From: Cenococcum geophilum 1.58
Taxonomy: Eukaryota > Ascomycota > Dothideomycetes > Gloniales > Gloniaceae
NCBI GenBank assembly: GCA_001692895.1
Contig: KV748177.1
Coordinates: 4,130,130-4,194,129, forward strand
Reading direction: 5' to 3'
DNA: 64,000 nucleotides
The notes under the pieces were generated by a model. That model was not told the origin of the DNA. It did not search any database and saw only the letters and a program-made list of their open reading frames with translations. The position numbers and the translations under genes were made by a program. Shown in pieces: positions 1 through 11,242 of this stretch (position 1 is the first letter of the stretch; the number at the start of each line of letters is the position of its first letter).

Positions 1-672
1 CTTGCCTGGACTGGTCCGCTGAAACCATGTACTGCATCAGCCCAAGGGATGTTGTAATCTCTGGCCAATGACGGATCCGGCCTTGTGAAGTTCTCACTTC
101 GATATTTGTAAATATGGCAACAGGTATCAAAGGTGTCTATGTCTTACTTTCTTAAAGTAAGGTAAACCATCCCATCCCCATGCATTGCCTTCTAGTGACT
201 CCCACGAACTATAGTCTTCTTTCGCGCAACGGACGAAGAACACGGTGTTCACCGTGGAGCCACTACTAACGACTGCTCCCATTGGAGCAAATAATGTTAC
301 ATTGTTCAGTTCAGCCTGAGGAGTACCGAAGATTTTTTGCCATAAATAAGAGAAGGGGTTGTAGGCACCAGGGATAAGAACAGTTGCCTCTCCTTGGTCA
401 AAAGGGCCATATTCCACTACAAGAAAAGATACTATAGATAAGATTTGAGGGCATGAACCTTAGTGAAAATTCATCAGCAGCAAACCCACCTTTTGAGTCC
501 TCAGTTAGGCGATCGGCGACTGTGAGACCCGCTATACCTCCTCCAGCTATAACGAAATCATATGATGTATTTGAAACGGTCTCTTTTCTGACAATGCGGG
601 CATATTTGCCAAGGGAATGACCGCCGATCTGGAGGTGGTGATGATGTTGAGGAGGAGCGCTTTGAAGAGCAT
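1..672 (-). pseudogene. GMC oxidoreductase, 5' part, probably damaged
   Basis: Read on the minus strand this encodes the FAD-binding start of a glucose-methanol-choline oxidoreductase (flavin alcohol/choline oxidase type). The dinucleotide-binding loop YDFVIAGGGIAGL lies near 510-550. After a 73 bp intron (417-489) come the family blocks SSGSTVN and WGWDGLPYFKK (148-416). A further block, GFSGPVQA, lies at the window edge, so the gene continues left. Two things look broken. The only upstream ATG (670-672), which starts a signal-peptide-like stretch, is one base out of frame with the FAD domain. The GTAAG intron at 147 gives a shifted, stop-containing frame with its only good acceptor. It sits divergent to an aldehyde dehydrogenase, with a copia element between them. 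Family assignment is firm; the pseudogene call is inferred and an unusual splice pattern could rescue it. Confidence 0.65.
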
Positions 673-1185
673 GTTAGCAGCTTGTTTTTGGATTCGCGCT
701 TTTCCTCGAGGGAAGAGGACGTGGACGCCACTTAATGCATCTCTTCTGCTTTGCCCTGCGCAATTCAACTTAGCTCTCGCCGAGCTGTGCCCGGAAATTG
801 CGCCGCGATTGAGCTCCTTAGACCACGTGCTCATTTTAGGCAATTAAATACACGTAGTTGGGTCCTCCGACCTGCATTTTCGAGCCGGACAACTTGCAGT
901 GAGGCTGAGAATTTAAGAGAGCTGATTGGCTGAGGGCGGGCTAGTGGATGGTAGTTTAGGCAAAAGCTCGGGCTGCGTAACGATAAGTTAGTTACGGTAC
1001 CTGACTGGTAAGGGTAAGCTGCACTTTTACAAAACTAGATGTAAGCTGGAGGTAGAAGAAACGAAAGCGGGGTTAGATGCGGCCAAGATTAAATCAGCAG
1101 ATGATTAGCTCAATTCTTATCGGGTTAGACCTGTCGAGGAAATCACTGATATATCTCTAGCTCTCCCGTCGAGCCAGTGTTCATC
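673..1185. other. Upstream region of the GMC gene, no gene seen
   Basis: About 500 bases between the start of the GMC reading frame and the copia target site. It would have been part of the shared promoter with the aldehyde dehydrogenase before the insertion. I see no gene or clear signal in it. Confidence 0.4.
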
Positions 1186-1190
1186 AATTA

Positions 1191-1393
1191 TGTTGGCCAC
1201 GGAGGTAGCTTTACTGCTGAGGTGTCGGACACCGAACGACTACGGACACCGAAGGTCGAACTAGGGTTATTTTCCTTATGTATATTAGGGCTCTTAGAGC
1301 CACCTTAAATAAAAGACAGATCACTCATTCAATTCTGTGTCTCTACCCATCAGCTAGCTAATGTCACTTGTCGTGATACCTGCCTGGCTGACA
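1191..1393 (+). repeat. 5' LTR of the copia element
   Basis: 203 bp, begins TGTTGG and ends CTGACA. It differs from the 3' LTR at only three positions, all transitions. It is not visibly AT-rich or CpA-depleted, unlike the interior. Confidence 0.95.
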
Positions 1394-1410
1394 GTTATGA
1401 GCCCGGTAAC
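1394..1410 (+). other. Primer binding site, initiator tRNA-Met anticodon arm
   Basis: Immediately after the 5' LTR, GTTATGAGCCCGG is complementary to the anticodon arm of fungal initiator tRNA-Met (CCGGGCUCAUAAC), not to the tRNA 3' end. Drosophila copia uses a half-tRNA of this kind as primer, so the same mode is likely here. Confidence 0.7.
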
Positions 1411-4400
1411 CTTCTAAGCACCAGCAAGATCTTAGTGGCCAGACGACTACCACTAAGCCTCTTTGAGCATAGTTTGTTACGAAATATCGCGTGCTTTATG
1501 CGTAAGCGCGTCTCTTTATATAACCTTAAAAGAACCTTAAAACAAAAGCCACTATAGCAACCAAGGACTCTATAAACCCTCTTTTGCTAACCTAAAAAGA
1601 CTGGCCTATATAGTTTTAATTTATCCGCTAAGAAGTAAGTTTTGCGAAGATCTAGGACTATATTAACCTAGATAAGACGGAGAACGAAATTAAGTAAAAC
1701 ACTAAGCCAGCTATACCTACGATAGTAGCAGCTCCTGCAGTACCTGTAGCGGATCCTGCAGCACTAATAGCGGATCCTGCAGCTTCTGCAGCACTAGTAG
1801 CGGCTCCTACAGCATTAGTAGCAACTCTAGCGTCTACTAGAATAGCTACACCTGGGTTATTGAGTTAAGGATAATAACCTTAGTAATCTCTAGAGATATA
1901 GAGAATGCTCTTTAAGCTCTATAAGCTCTAATAACAGGACTACCTAAAGCGGGAAGAGAAGCTCTATACGTTTATAGCACTCTTGCATACTACTATAGGC
2001 ACTAACTTCTTAGGGTATCTTAAAAACCTAACCACACTATATTCAATTATAAGACAGCTAAAGAAGGTAGTAAAGCTATCTTAAGCTACGTTACAGTAAA
2101 TGGTATTAGATAATCTTAAGAAACGGAAATAAAGGCCTAAATGTTAGACACTAAAGTTATGGCTTTAGCTTTATATCACTATTATATAGAATAGTAAAGA
2201 GCTAGAGGAAGGGTTAATAGAGGTAATGAAGAGCAGCGTTATACAAGCCTTTATCTAGGACTGTAAGGAGATCTATCTAGCTCTATATTATACCTTTATT
2301 TAAAAGGTAGCGAAGAGGTTAGAGAAGCTTAAAATGGCAATAATAATTAAGGAATTTAACCTCCTCTATAAGCATCTAAATACTAGACATAACGCCTATA
2401 CTATACTCTTAGGGCAGCCAGCTATAGATCCTACGACGTCTACTACCCTAGTACCCTCTTAATCGCCTAAGACAAAGTGCTTTACTTATGGTTTACCCTA
2501 TAAGTTAAGGAATTATAAGTAACTGTTTTAGTCTCTTTAAGGTATAAACTTTATACCAAATAACGAGTATTTAAGAAAGTGTTAGGAATGGCTTAAGGTC
2601 CTAATAAACAAGTAGTATTATAATAGGAGGCTTAAGCAGATTAAGAAGGAAGGTCCTAGGTTAAGAACGTCTATATTAGCTTTATTTACTGCCGAAAAAA
2701 TTAAGGATCTAAATAGGCCCTAAGCTACAGCGGCTGCTGTAATAATATCCTTTTTATTATTAATATCATCACAGGATTATCTAGATCTGTCTTTAATTAA
2801 TGCCTAAAGGTATAATACTATAGTAGACACCCACTTCTGCAACAATATTAGATACTTCCGTGACTTTAAGCCAAGTATATCTATAGTAATAGCTAAAGAT
2901 TCTAAAGCAGAAATCCATGGATACGGTAATATTAACTTAGCAATAGAGGTAGGGAAATAACGCCTAACTTAGTATCTGACATTAAGGAATATAGCATACG
3001 CTCCCTATTTTTATACTAATCTAATATCCGCAGCAAAGCTCCGTAGGATTAGAGTAATTATTAACTAATTTATAAATTATCTGCGCTATAAAGATAATAG
3101 AAGCCTATTTGGTAACCTTATAAAATACAGAGGTCTCTACCTTATTAATGCCATTACTACCTTACTACCTACTCCTACTACCTACACTATATCTACTAGA
3201 TTTAAGACCTTAGCATATAATAAAGTATAGCATTAACGCTTACTACACTATAATATAGAGTTAGTGGATTATCTACCAACTACGGCAGATGGGGTTAAAG
3301 TAGTTAAGATGGACAGAGGAAGAACTCCGTATAGTATATTACTTTATAAACCATATATTCTTAGAAAGATAACATAGTAGATATCCTGTAGAATATCAGC
3401 AAAAGGGACCTACCCCTTTAAACGCGTCTACTTTAACGTTATTATAGAATAAGATGGGTTTAATAGAGATACGTATATAGCTTACTTTTGGTATAACTAT
3501 ATAAAGTACCACCGTATTTTTTCTATTAAGAACCATAAGCAAGAGACACTACTCCTACTCTTTAAATCAATAACAGCATTTATAAAGAAGTTTAATACTT
3601 AAGGTATCCGTATTTAGCATATAGATAAGGAGCAAGGTATAGGCGCTAGGGTAAAGAACCTTATCTAGCTTAACAGAGGTATTATTAAGCAATTAATACT
3701 ATATACCCTAGCTCAAAATAGACCTATAAAGAGGTTAGGGAGAGCCATTTCCAAATAAGCAAGGACTGCTATTATTGAAGCAAAGTTACCTATAGATCTA
3801 TGGCCCGAGTTTATGCTCCTTGCAGTATTCCTACTTAATTAAACTCCTATTAAGTCTATTAACTAGGAGACCCTATTTAAGATGCTTTATAAACGGAAGC
3901 TGTAGCTAGTAGGACTTTATATAGCCGGATTTTTAACCTATATACTCATTAAACACGGTATTCCTAGGAAGGTAAAGTTTAAGCCATAAGCCTAAATAGG
4001 TTATCTCGTTAGTATAAAAGCGTCAAATATCTATAGAATATAGATACTAATCACCAACTATATTATCCGATCTTATAATATATAAATTAATAAGTTAAAG
4101 AGATATTAATCTCCTAAAACACCAGAACACCTTATTATCTTATAGGCTTAAAAGGACCGTTTTTAGTAAGTCCAGGACCTACTAGATAATCTTTAAGATG
4201 GTAGTAAGGACTAGATAAAGAACTTTAATAAAGAACTGGATATAAGACTACCGCATTTAGCAAATATCAACGTTACTCCTATATTAAAAAGCATTTAGAT
4301 CTTAATAGAAGAACTTTATTAGCTATTTACCCCAAAGCTAACTCCAGAACCGTCTAAACCATTAGCGTCTTTAGCGCCTTAGTAATTACTATTTACTACG

Positions 4401-5711
4401 GCATCTACGCTACAGACACCATCTACTACTTAGTTATCTTCTAAAGTTACCAAACCACTGTTTATAGATCCTATACCTTATTCCGAACCTTAGACGACAG
4501 CAGGCTTATTATTAGGGGGTAAGAGACGTTCTAGCTATAAAAAGCGGTCTATGGTAAAGAAGAAAGATATATTAAATTAGGATCTACAACAACAAGCCTT
4601 TGCGGTTTAAATTAATAATAGTAATATTATTAATCCAGATATAATACTATTGGCTCACGCTTTCTATACTACTGCTATAAAGATATATAGATATTAAAAT
4701 AACTTTCTACCGCCACTAAGGTTATAGAAAGAGATGCTTAATTATAAGTACGCTATAGAGTTTAAAGTAGCTGCTTATACTGAGATAAAGGCCTTAACTG
4801 GAAAGCAGACCTAGGACAAGGTACAACTAATTAAGAAGGTCTATTAACTTCCTACTATATAGGTCTTTACGTATAAGGAAGATTTGGATAGCTTTATTAT
4901 AAGATTTAAGGCTCGTCTAGTTGTCTGCGGAGACCTTTAGGCAGTCTTATAAGAGGAGGTTAAAGCTATAACGGCAGCCTATCGAACCTTCCGTTTACTT
5001 TATACTCTTATCGCTGGCTTTAACCTAGATATTATACAGATTGACGCAGTTAACGCCTTCGTTAATGCCTTAGTTAATAATAAGGTCTACCTTATTCCCC
5101 CTAAGGGTATAGACCTACCACCTAGATTCTTTTTTTGTCTAAGAAAGGTAATATATAGACTACGGAAATCTCCTAAATTGTGGTTTTTAGAAATGTCTGC
5201 TACTCTATAAAGCATGGGTTTAAAAGCGGTACCAGATAAGCCGTATCTCTATATTTACCCTACTGAACCTATCTTTATATTCTTCTATATTAACAACATC
5301 CTAATTATAGGACACCCAAGCTATTATTAGCAGATGGAGGACATCCTAAAGCAGCTATAAGATCGATTTAAGATCCGCTAAATACCTTAGTTTATATTAT
5401 TCCTAAACACTTATATTATACAAGATTAATAAAAGGGAAAGCTCTGGCTCTATTTAAATTAGTATCTTAAGAAGCTAGTCTTAATATACCATCTAGAATA
5501 TCTAAAGCTATTAGCTACACCACTATTGGGCCAGAAATTAACGCCGTATAAGGGAGAAGCTACGCCAAATTAGATAAAAGGATATTAACGTTATATAGGT
5601 TCTGCGATATATCCAGCATCTACTATATAACCAGACATTGCTTTCTTAGTTAGTAGGCTGGCTAAGTTCTTATAAAATCTGTTACCAGCTTATCTTACGA
5701 AGATTAACAGA

Positions 5712-5903
5712 TTGCTTACCTATCTCTATAATACTAGATACCTAGCTCTTAAGTTCTCTACTATTACGCCGTATAAGATAAACCAGGTTTTAAAAGCTGC
5801 TTCTAATATAAGCTTTGCTAATAATGCTCTAACACGTCGGAGCTCACAGGGGTTCTTAATAAGCTTATTTAATGGGCCTATAGTATGGCAGGCAACTAGA
5901 TAA
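5712..5903 (+). pseudogene. Copia RNase H fragment, longest surviving open stretch
   Basis: A 63-codon open stretch carrying the connection/RNase H part of a copia polyprotein (SSQGFLISLFNGPIVWQATR is recognisable). The reading frame continues on both sides across TAA/TAG codons to about 6270, through the conserved STTEAELLAL and MVADGLTKAL blocks. It is part of the dead element, not a separate gene. Confidence 0.85.
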
Positions 5904-6360
5904 AAGGCAGTTATAAAATCTACTACGGAGGCAGAACTCCTGGCTCTCTCTTATATTAGTAGGGAGGTTAAGTATATAATTCGGATCTTTAAAGCCATTA
6001 GATTTAATCTAGAACAGGACGTTATTATTAATTATAATAATTAGCAGTTAGTACGGATCGTGATAAAAGAGACTCCTATGGTATCTATAAAGCTCCAACA
6101 CGTAGATATCTATTAATTCTGGCTTCGCCAAGAGGTCCAAAACGGAAGCTTCGTCGTACAATGGGTACTAATAAGCGAAATGGTTGCAGACGGACTAACT
6201 AAAGCTCTCTCAAAGCAAAATCATCAAAAATTTGTTAAAGTGGTAGGGCTCCGCAATATCAGACATCTAATAAATTAATACTTGGGTAATAGCAAAGCTT
6301 ACCACCAGGTCGTCTATCCCGACTGCCTAATCCGGTAATCCAGCTCTGCCGCTCTGCGTC

Positions 6361-6375
6361 AGATCTGAGGGGGTG
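6361..6375 (+). other. Polypurine tract of the copia element
   Basis: The run AGATCTGAGGGGGTG directly abuts the 3' LTR. It matches the expected position and composition of the plus-strand primer. Confidence 0.6.
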
Positions 6376-6578
6376 TGTTGGCCACGGAGGTAGCTTTACT
6401 GCTGAGGTGTCGGACACCGAATGACTACGGACACCGAAGGTCGAACTAGGGTTATTTTCCTTATGTATATTAGGGCTCTTAGAGCCACCTTGAATAAAAG
6501 ACAGATCACTCGTTCAATTCTGTGTCTCTACCCATCAGCTAGCTAATGTCACTTGTCGTGATACCTGCCTGGCTGACA
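6376..6578 (+). repeat. 3' LTR of the copia element
   Basis: 203 bp, TGTTGG...CTGACA, about 98.5% identical to the 5' LTR. It is followed by the second AATTA target duplication. Confidence 0.95.
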
Positions 6579-6721
6579 AATTAAACTGTCAAAAGCTAGT
6601 TCTAGCAAGTAAAAATGGGTGTCAAAGTTGATGTAACGGTACGAGGTAGAGAATGCCTAGTTACTAGATGGCGCTGACACTATGATAGAAATACCCGGGC
6701 AACGTCATCAACAACAAGCTT

Positions 6722-8161
6722 GTGCCTACAGCCGCAACCAGGCACTCAGTCAATCCCTCGACTGGCAAAGCTCTGTACGAAGTCCCTGTTGCAACCCAAC
6801 AAGATGTTGACACCGCGGTAAAACATGCTCGTGATGCATTTCGAGCCTGGTCTCAGACTACTTTCTCTGAACGGGCGAATTTGCTCCTCGCCTTCGCGGA
6901 TGCCATTGAAGCAAATCGTGAAGACATGGAGAAATTGCTCGTTCAAGAACAGGGCAAGCCTCTCAGCCTTGCTAAAACTGAATTTGACATGACTCTTATC
7001 TGGCTTCGAGCATTCGCGACTATGGAGATCAAGGATGAAGTCCTCGATGAGAATGATGAACGGATAGTCTATCAGACTTTTCCACCACTGGGCGTTTGCT
7101 GCGGTATCGTGCCATGGAATTGGCCGGTCCTGCTTGGAATGGGCAAGCTTGGCCCAGCGCTCATTACAGGGAACACACTCATCATTAAGCCTAGCCCCTT
7201 CACTCCATATTGCGATCTTAAGCTCGGCGAGATAGGCATGTCGGTCTTTCCACCCGGAGTCTTTCAGGTCTTGAGTGGAGGTGATGACCTTGGACCTATG
7301 CTAACCGAGCATCCGGACATCGATAAGATCAGCTTTACAGGCTCAATATTCACTGGAAAGAAGGTCATGGAGAGTTGTGCAAAGACGTTGAAGCGGGTAA
7401 CACTCGAGCTAGGAGGCAATGATCCGGCGATTATCTGCGAGGACGTGGATATCGAGAAGATCGTTCCAAAGTTAGCAACATTGGTGTTTTTGAATTCGGG
7501 ACAGATCTGTATGCTGGTGAAGCGCTATTACGTGCATGAAAAGATCTACGACCAATTTCGTGATGCAATGGTTGAATTTACCAAGAGTATCAAAACGGGT
7601 GATGGTTTTGAGCCAGATGTTACGGTTGGACCTATTCAGAATAGTATGCAGTACGTTTCAGTCCCTGTGGACCGTAATAAGATCGAGACACTTACTTTGG
7701 ATCTTAGATATGAGAAAGTAAAAGATATGTACTCCGAGATCAGTAAATGCTCTTGGAAAACCGCTTTTGAAGGTGGTGTTAAAGAAGCAACGAATGGCTT
7801 CTTCATCACGCCTGCCATCATAGACAATCCGCCAGAAGATTCGCGGATCGTTACCGAGGAGCCATTTGGGCCTATCGTTCCCCTACTTAAATGGTCGAAC
7901 GAGGACGATGCTATCGAACGAGCAAACAATAGTAAGACCGGCCTAGGGGCATCGGTGTGGTGCAAAGACCTGAAGAGAGGCGAGAGGATTGCACGGCAGC
8001 TAAGTGCGGGGAGTGTTTGGGTCAACAGCCATTTTGATGTCGCCCCTAATGTGCCCTTTGGTGGCCATAAATGGAGTGGAATTGGGAGTGAATGGGGCAC
8101 GACGGGGTTGAAGTCTTATTGTAATTCGAGGTCTTTGTGGGTTTGGAAGAACGTCATGTAG
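6722..8161 (+). CDS. NAD(P)-dependent aldehyde dehydrogenase, N-terminus damaged
   Basis: An aldehyde dehydrogenase (ALDH superfamily) oxidising an aldehyde to the acid. It shows the PWNWP substrate-channel motif, the general-base glutamate in LELGGNDPA, the catalytic cysteine in NSGQIC, and EEPFGPIVP. A 57-nt intron at 7651-7707 (GTACGT...CTTAG) is in frame, so unspliced translation adds 19 false residues; removing it restores the family spacing QYEKVKD. No ATG exists in frame. Conserved sequence (NVINNKLVPTA) is open back to 6689, where a TAG stops it, and the nearest ATG (6682) is one base out of frame. The gene therefore has a frameshift or lacks a first exon. The 3' LTR ends only about 140 bp upstream, and a divergent GMC oxidase lies beyond, suggesting an alcohol-to-aldehyde-to-acid pair. 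Confidence 0.85.
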   Translation: MPTAATRHSVNPSTGKALYEVPVATQQDVDTAVKHARDAFRAWSQTTFSERANLLLAFADAIEANREDMEKLLVQEQGKPLSLAKTEFDMTLIWLRAFATMEIKDEVLDENDERIVYQTFPPLGVCCGIVPWNWPVLLGMGKLGPALITGNTLIIKPSPFTPYCDLKLGEIGMSVFPPGVFQVLSGGDDLGPMLTEHPDIDKISFTGSIFTGKKVMESCAKTLKRVTLELGGNDPAIICEDVDIEKIVPKLATLVFLNSGQICMLVKRYYVHEKIYDQFRDAMVEFTKSIKTGDGFEPDVTVGPIQNSMQYVSVPVDRNKIETLTLDLRYEKVKDMYSEISKCSWKTAFEGGVKEATNGFFITPAIIDNPPEDSRIVTEEPFGPIVPLLKWSNEDDAIERANNSKTGLGASVWCKDLKRGERIARQLSAGSVWVNSHFDVAPNVPFGGHKWSGIGSEWGTTGLKSYCNSRSLWVWKNVM

Positions 8162-8372
8162 GAAACAACCCAACGAAGAGTAGAGGAACTCTGATTGATC
8201 TTGGTTCAGTGCTTTAGTTGTCACATCCCTCAATTTTTATCCACCTACATGGACATGATTGACATGGTTCGCATTGCGATGCGGGGGCAGCAGGGGTGGA
8301 AGTTGCCTAGAAAACCCCTGCCCTAAGCGTTTTGTGACGTAGCAATCTCACATACTTCACCACCCACTGCTT

Positions 8373-8838
8373 TACAGGGTCCGGGAGGTTCGTCCCCCCC
8401 GGTGCGCGCAGCGGTGGCGTCTAATTTCGCTTGAGCTTCGCCTAAATTAGTATGTAGAGCTAGCAGAATTAAATGTAGTGACGCCAGCATTTGAAGTTGT
8501 TCGCAACTTCTCTTCCTTACCAATATCGTGATATTCGTTCTAGATCTTAGTGTAATAGAGCCTTCCTCTCATTAATATGAGCTCCGAACGCACTGCCGCT
8601 GCCGCTGTTGGAAGTCCTCGTCCACCCCTTTAAAGGCCTCGACTGCCGCTAATACTGTCCTTATTTACTCCTCAACCACCTATCTTGACGCAGAGCTTAA
8701 GTATGAGTACGGTCATGACTCTGCCGACGGAGTTCAATGGGTTGCCTCTGTAGCAGCTACTACATCTAATTCTGCTAGCTCTACATACTAATTTAGGCTG
8801 CTGCGCGCACGGGGACACCGAACCTCCCGGACCCTGTA
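8373..8838. mobile_element. TA-flanked inverted-repeat element (MITE-like)
   Basis: The left end reads TA-CAGGGTCCGGGAGGTTCG (from 8373) and the right end is its reverse complement, finishing at 8838. The arms match for about 40 bp. A second inverted match of about 45 bp (CCTAAATTAGTATGTAGAGC...) follows, offset by about 30 bp in the left arm. TA at both ends suggests a Tc1/mariner-type target site. A short open stretch near 8600-8790 ends inside the right arm; I do not recognise it. The element lies 48 bp upstream of the HNH gene start. Confidence 0.65.
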
Positions 8839-8886
8839 CTACATTGCAAGAGTCAGCCATTTCCTTCAGCTACCTAACAGTTCAAA

Positions 8887-10174
8887 ATGCCCAGAGGCAT
8901 AGGGTTACGAGAATTGCGATCCATAAATATTGCTACTACCACTCCAAACCCATCAGAGGCAGATACATCTCATCAAGATCCCGTCTCTACAACCAAGTCT
9001 ACTCAAGAACTTGCGGAGAAGATGTTAAATAAATATGTCCCTGAAGATGGGAAGGATGACACAGATATAGTTCTACGATCTTTTCTAGGGAATTTGCCTG
9101 ATGACGGTCGGTGGAACATCTGCAGCGACATCCTTGAGTGCGCCGCGAAGGGGAAGCTACGCGAGCTAAGGGGTAATTTGGTGACTGCGCTCCTTCTACC
9201 AAGTACTAAGACCCTCGCTCCTACTATTTTATAGAAAAATACTAAATTCATTATTTATAGTAAAGGCTAGAGGACGAACACTAGTTGTGGAGATTTCTCC
9301 CCGAAACGGAGCAGAAGCAAATATCAACGAGATCGGGACATATCTTGAGCCAAGCTCTAGAAAGGATCAAGCGGACCTCAAGAGAAGCTGTCTTCGACGT
9401 GATAATCATCGGTGCCTGGCTACAGGAATGTACGACACTAATGCGCCCAGCGAGATAGTTTCCGAGGAGATGGAGGAAGTGCAAACGGCATTCACTGAAT
9501 GCGCTCATATAATCCCGTTTTCTTTCGGTGATTTTACAGAATCCCAAGTTGCACACTCCCTACTATCACTATAATGATTTACTTACATACGCCTAGTCTT
9601 TAACTACCGCAACAACTTGGGATACGCTATACAGATGCTTTCCTTCTATTCGGTCTCAGGTCAATCTTGGCTCAAGCACCATCAATGACCCTTCGAATGC
9701 GCTTACACTCCTACGAGATCTTCACAAATCCTTTGGATCGTTTACGTTTGCGCTTGAACCAAAAGTATGTATACTCCCTAGTACTCTAGCCTACCACTTC
9801 CTAATACCTCCTAGCAAGATGAGCAAGATGTATATTTAATGAGACGATACCGCAAATTTCCGACAATGTATTTGCCATTATTTCCGAAAGATGGTGTTGT
9901 AAAATTAACGAACCATGATCCCTCCGTACCGCCTCCCAGTCCAACCCTCTTAGGGGCCCACGCGGCCATCGCGAAGGTTCTGCACGCAACTGGGCTGGGC
10001 GAAGCCATTGATAAGATCATGGAAGAAAGGAAGGACATCGGCTGTTTGGCCTCAGATGGCACAACTGACGTGGAGGCGCTACTTCTAATTCAATTAGAGC
10101 GTTACAATTCCATTCCTTTCCAGCCCCGACAAATCCAAAGCCAAGGACACGATCCACCTAATTTAGAGAGATAG
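8887..10174 (+). CDS. HNH-nuclease-domain protein (PF13391 type)
   Basis: Four exons: 8887-9202, 9261-9547, 9597-9764 and 9815-10174. All junctions keep frame and give 376 residues. Introns are 49-58 bp with GT-AG ends. The middle carries the fungal HNH_2 pattern: LRRDNHRCLATG, then ECAHIIPFSFG (metal-binding histidine region), then INDPSNALTL (the asparagine block). The C-terminal part RRYRKFPTMY...GAHAAIAKVLHATG is the conserved tail of this family. The first 100 residues are variable, as is usual. The biological role of these fungal proteins is not established; a nuclease function is inferred from the fold. It appears intact, with no stop or frameshift, although it is surrounded by decayed genes. 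The start at 8887 is the first ATG. Confidence 0.8.
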
Positions 10175-10434
10175 AGGAGGATTAGCACATAACCATTCTA
10201 CGGTATGCCTCGGTGACAAGCTCTTTAGCCTACCGCAGTATTTAATAGGCTGGTGGGGGGGGGGGATCAACGACATGCGTGTTACCATCTATCTCCTCAA
10301 CCTCAGGGTACACTTTAGATGGAGGGGTAAAAAGGAGATGCATACCTACCCCAATCACATTAAACTTTCCCATCATTAGAGAAGGAATTCGCAGCAAACA
10401 ACACCAATGACAATTTTAATGAGAAACTCTCGCC

Positions 10435-10900
10435 ATGGCCTCAGACACGCCTTTGGGTGGAGGATGGCCCAGGTGGCCAGAGCAACGAATATCGGCCGTC
10501 GAAGAACTCACGTTTAAAAATTGCGAATTGAGCGTTAATTCCATCGCGCATTTTACGAACGCCCGCATGATTCTAAAATTATTCAGTTGCAAATGGAATG
10601 GCTATGTAGGCAATAGGTCTTCTATAGACCTTCCTGTTCTCCTGCTTCACCAGTCATTGCAATCACTTGGGCTGGATGCTTCAGGCTCAGGTTATTTGAA
10701 CATGCCATCAACTCCTTTGAGGATAACGCCATTAGGATCACTAAAAGGGTTCGAGAACCTGAAGCATCTTAGGATTTGTAGAAGGTCGCTCTCGGACCCG
10801 CTTGCAGCCAGAGCCTCTCATTCTATCAGAAATTTTACCTTCATCACCCGAAATCTTAGTTATTCATAAATTTCGCTAAAACATACTATTATCCTCGGAT
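10435..10900 (+). pseudogene. F-box/LRR-type protein relic
   Basis: An open stretch 10435-10869 has the rhythm of the leucine-rich region of fungal F-box proteins: ELTFKNCELSVNSI, LLLHQSLQSLGLDA, then GSLKGFENLKHLRI. Just before its stop the recognisable continuation (LSEILPSSPEILVIHK) is in another frame, so at least one frameshift is present. No F-box is visible upstream. Such genes are numerous and fast-evolving in these fungi. Nothing clear follows to 11242. Confidence 0.45.
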
Positions 10901-11242
10901 GACCTTGTACATGATGCTAGCAAGGATTCCAACCTCAGATTTATTGGTGTCACAAGTCGAAGCTGACTTTTCGGGGGAATTATTGGTCAGGCTGGGGTAC
11001 GAGTAATGCCTTAATAGTGTCAGTGGGAATTCTTTCATGAGCTTGACTTCTGTACCAATAGTGAAGATATTCCAGCGTTCAAGTCTTCCTGTCTCTGGCC
11101 TCTGGAACACGTAGAGGAACTTACAATGAGCTGATTAGAGCATCAGACAACTGTTATCATGACCGGGAGTTAAAAATCACGACGCAAAGCCAATTCCTGC
11201 ACAATGTACAGTGTTCAAACTATCTTCTTGATGTGCTTTCTA

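Larger units (their letters stand above)
1191..6578 (+). mobile_element. Complete Ty1/copia LTR retrotransposon, RIP-degraded interior
   Basis: A full-length 5,388 bp element with 203 bp LTRs, flanked by a perfect 5 bp target duplication AATTA (1186-1190 and 6579-6583). Read along the plus strand, the interior gives gag-like sequence (about 1700-2400), integrase (about 3220-4090), reverse transcriptase (about 4800-5650) and RNase H (about 5700-6270). The integrase-before-RT order marks Ty1/copia. The frame is interrupted dozens of times by TAA and TAG, many at positions where the family carries glutamine, as expected from CpA to TpA mutation. The RT catalytic box (5286-5297) reads YINN instead of ending in two aspartates. 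The longest surviving open piece is 63 codons (5712-5903). The element cannot encode working proteins. Confidence 0.95.

Noticed and set aside
1394-6375. A genetic code in which TAA and TAG mean glutamine, suggested by sense-like frames broken only by TAR codons
   Set aside because: All intact genes in the window end at TAA, TAG or TGA as normal stops, and the effect is confined to transposons, so RIP mutation is the simpler explanation.
10889-11110. A 73-codon minus-strand frame between the F-box relic and the SDR
   Set aside because: No motif and no splice partner; the plus strand here may be a further decayed part of the F-box relic, but this could not be shown.
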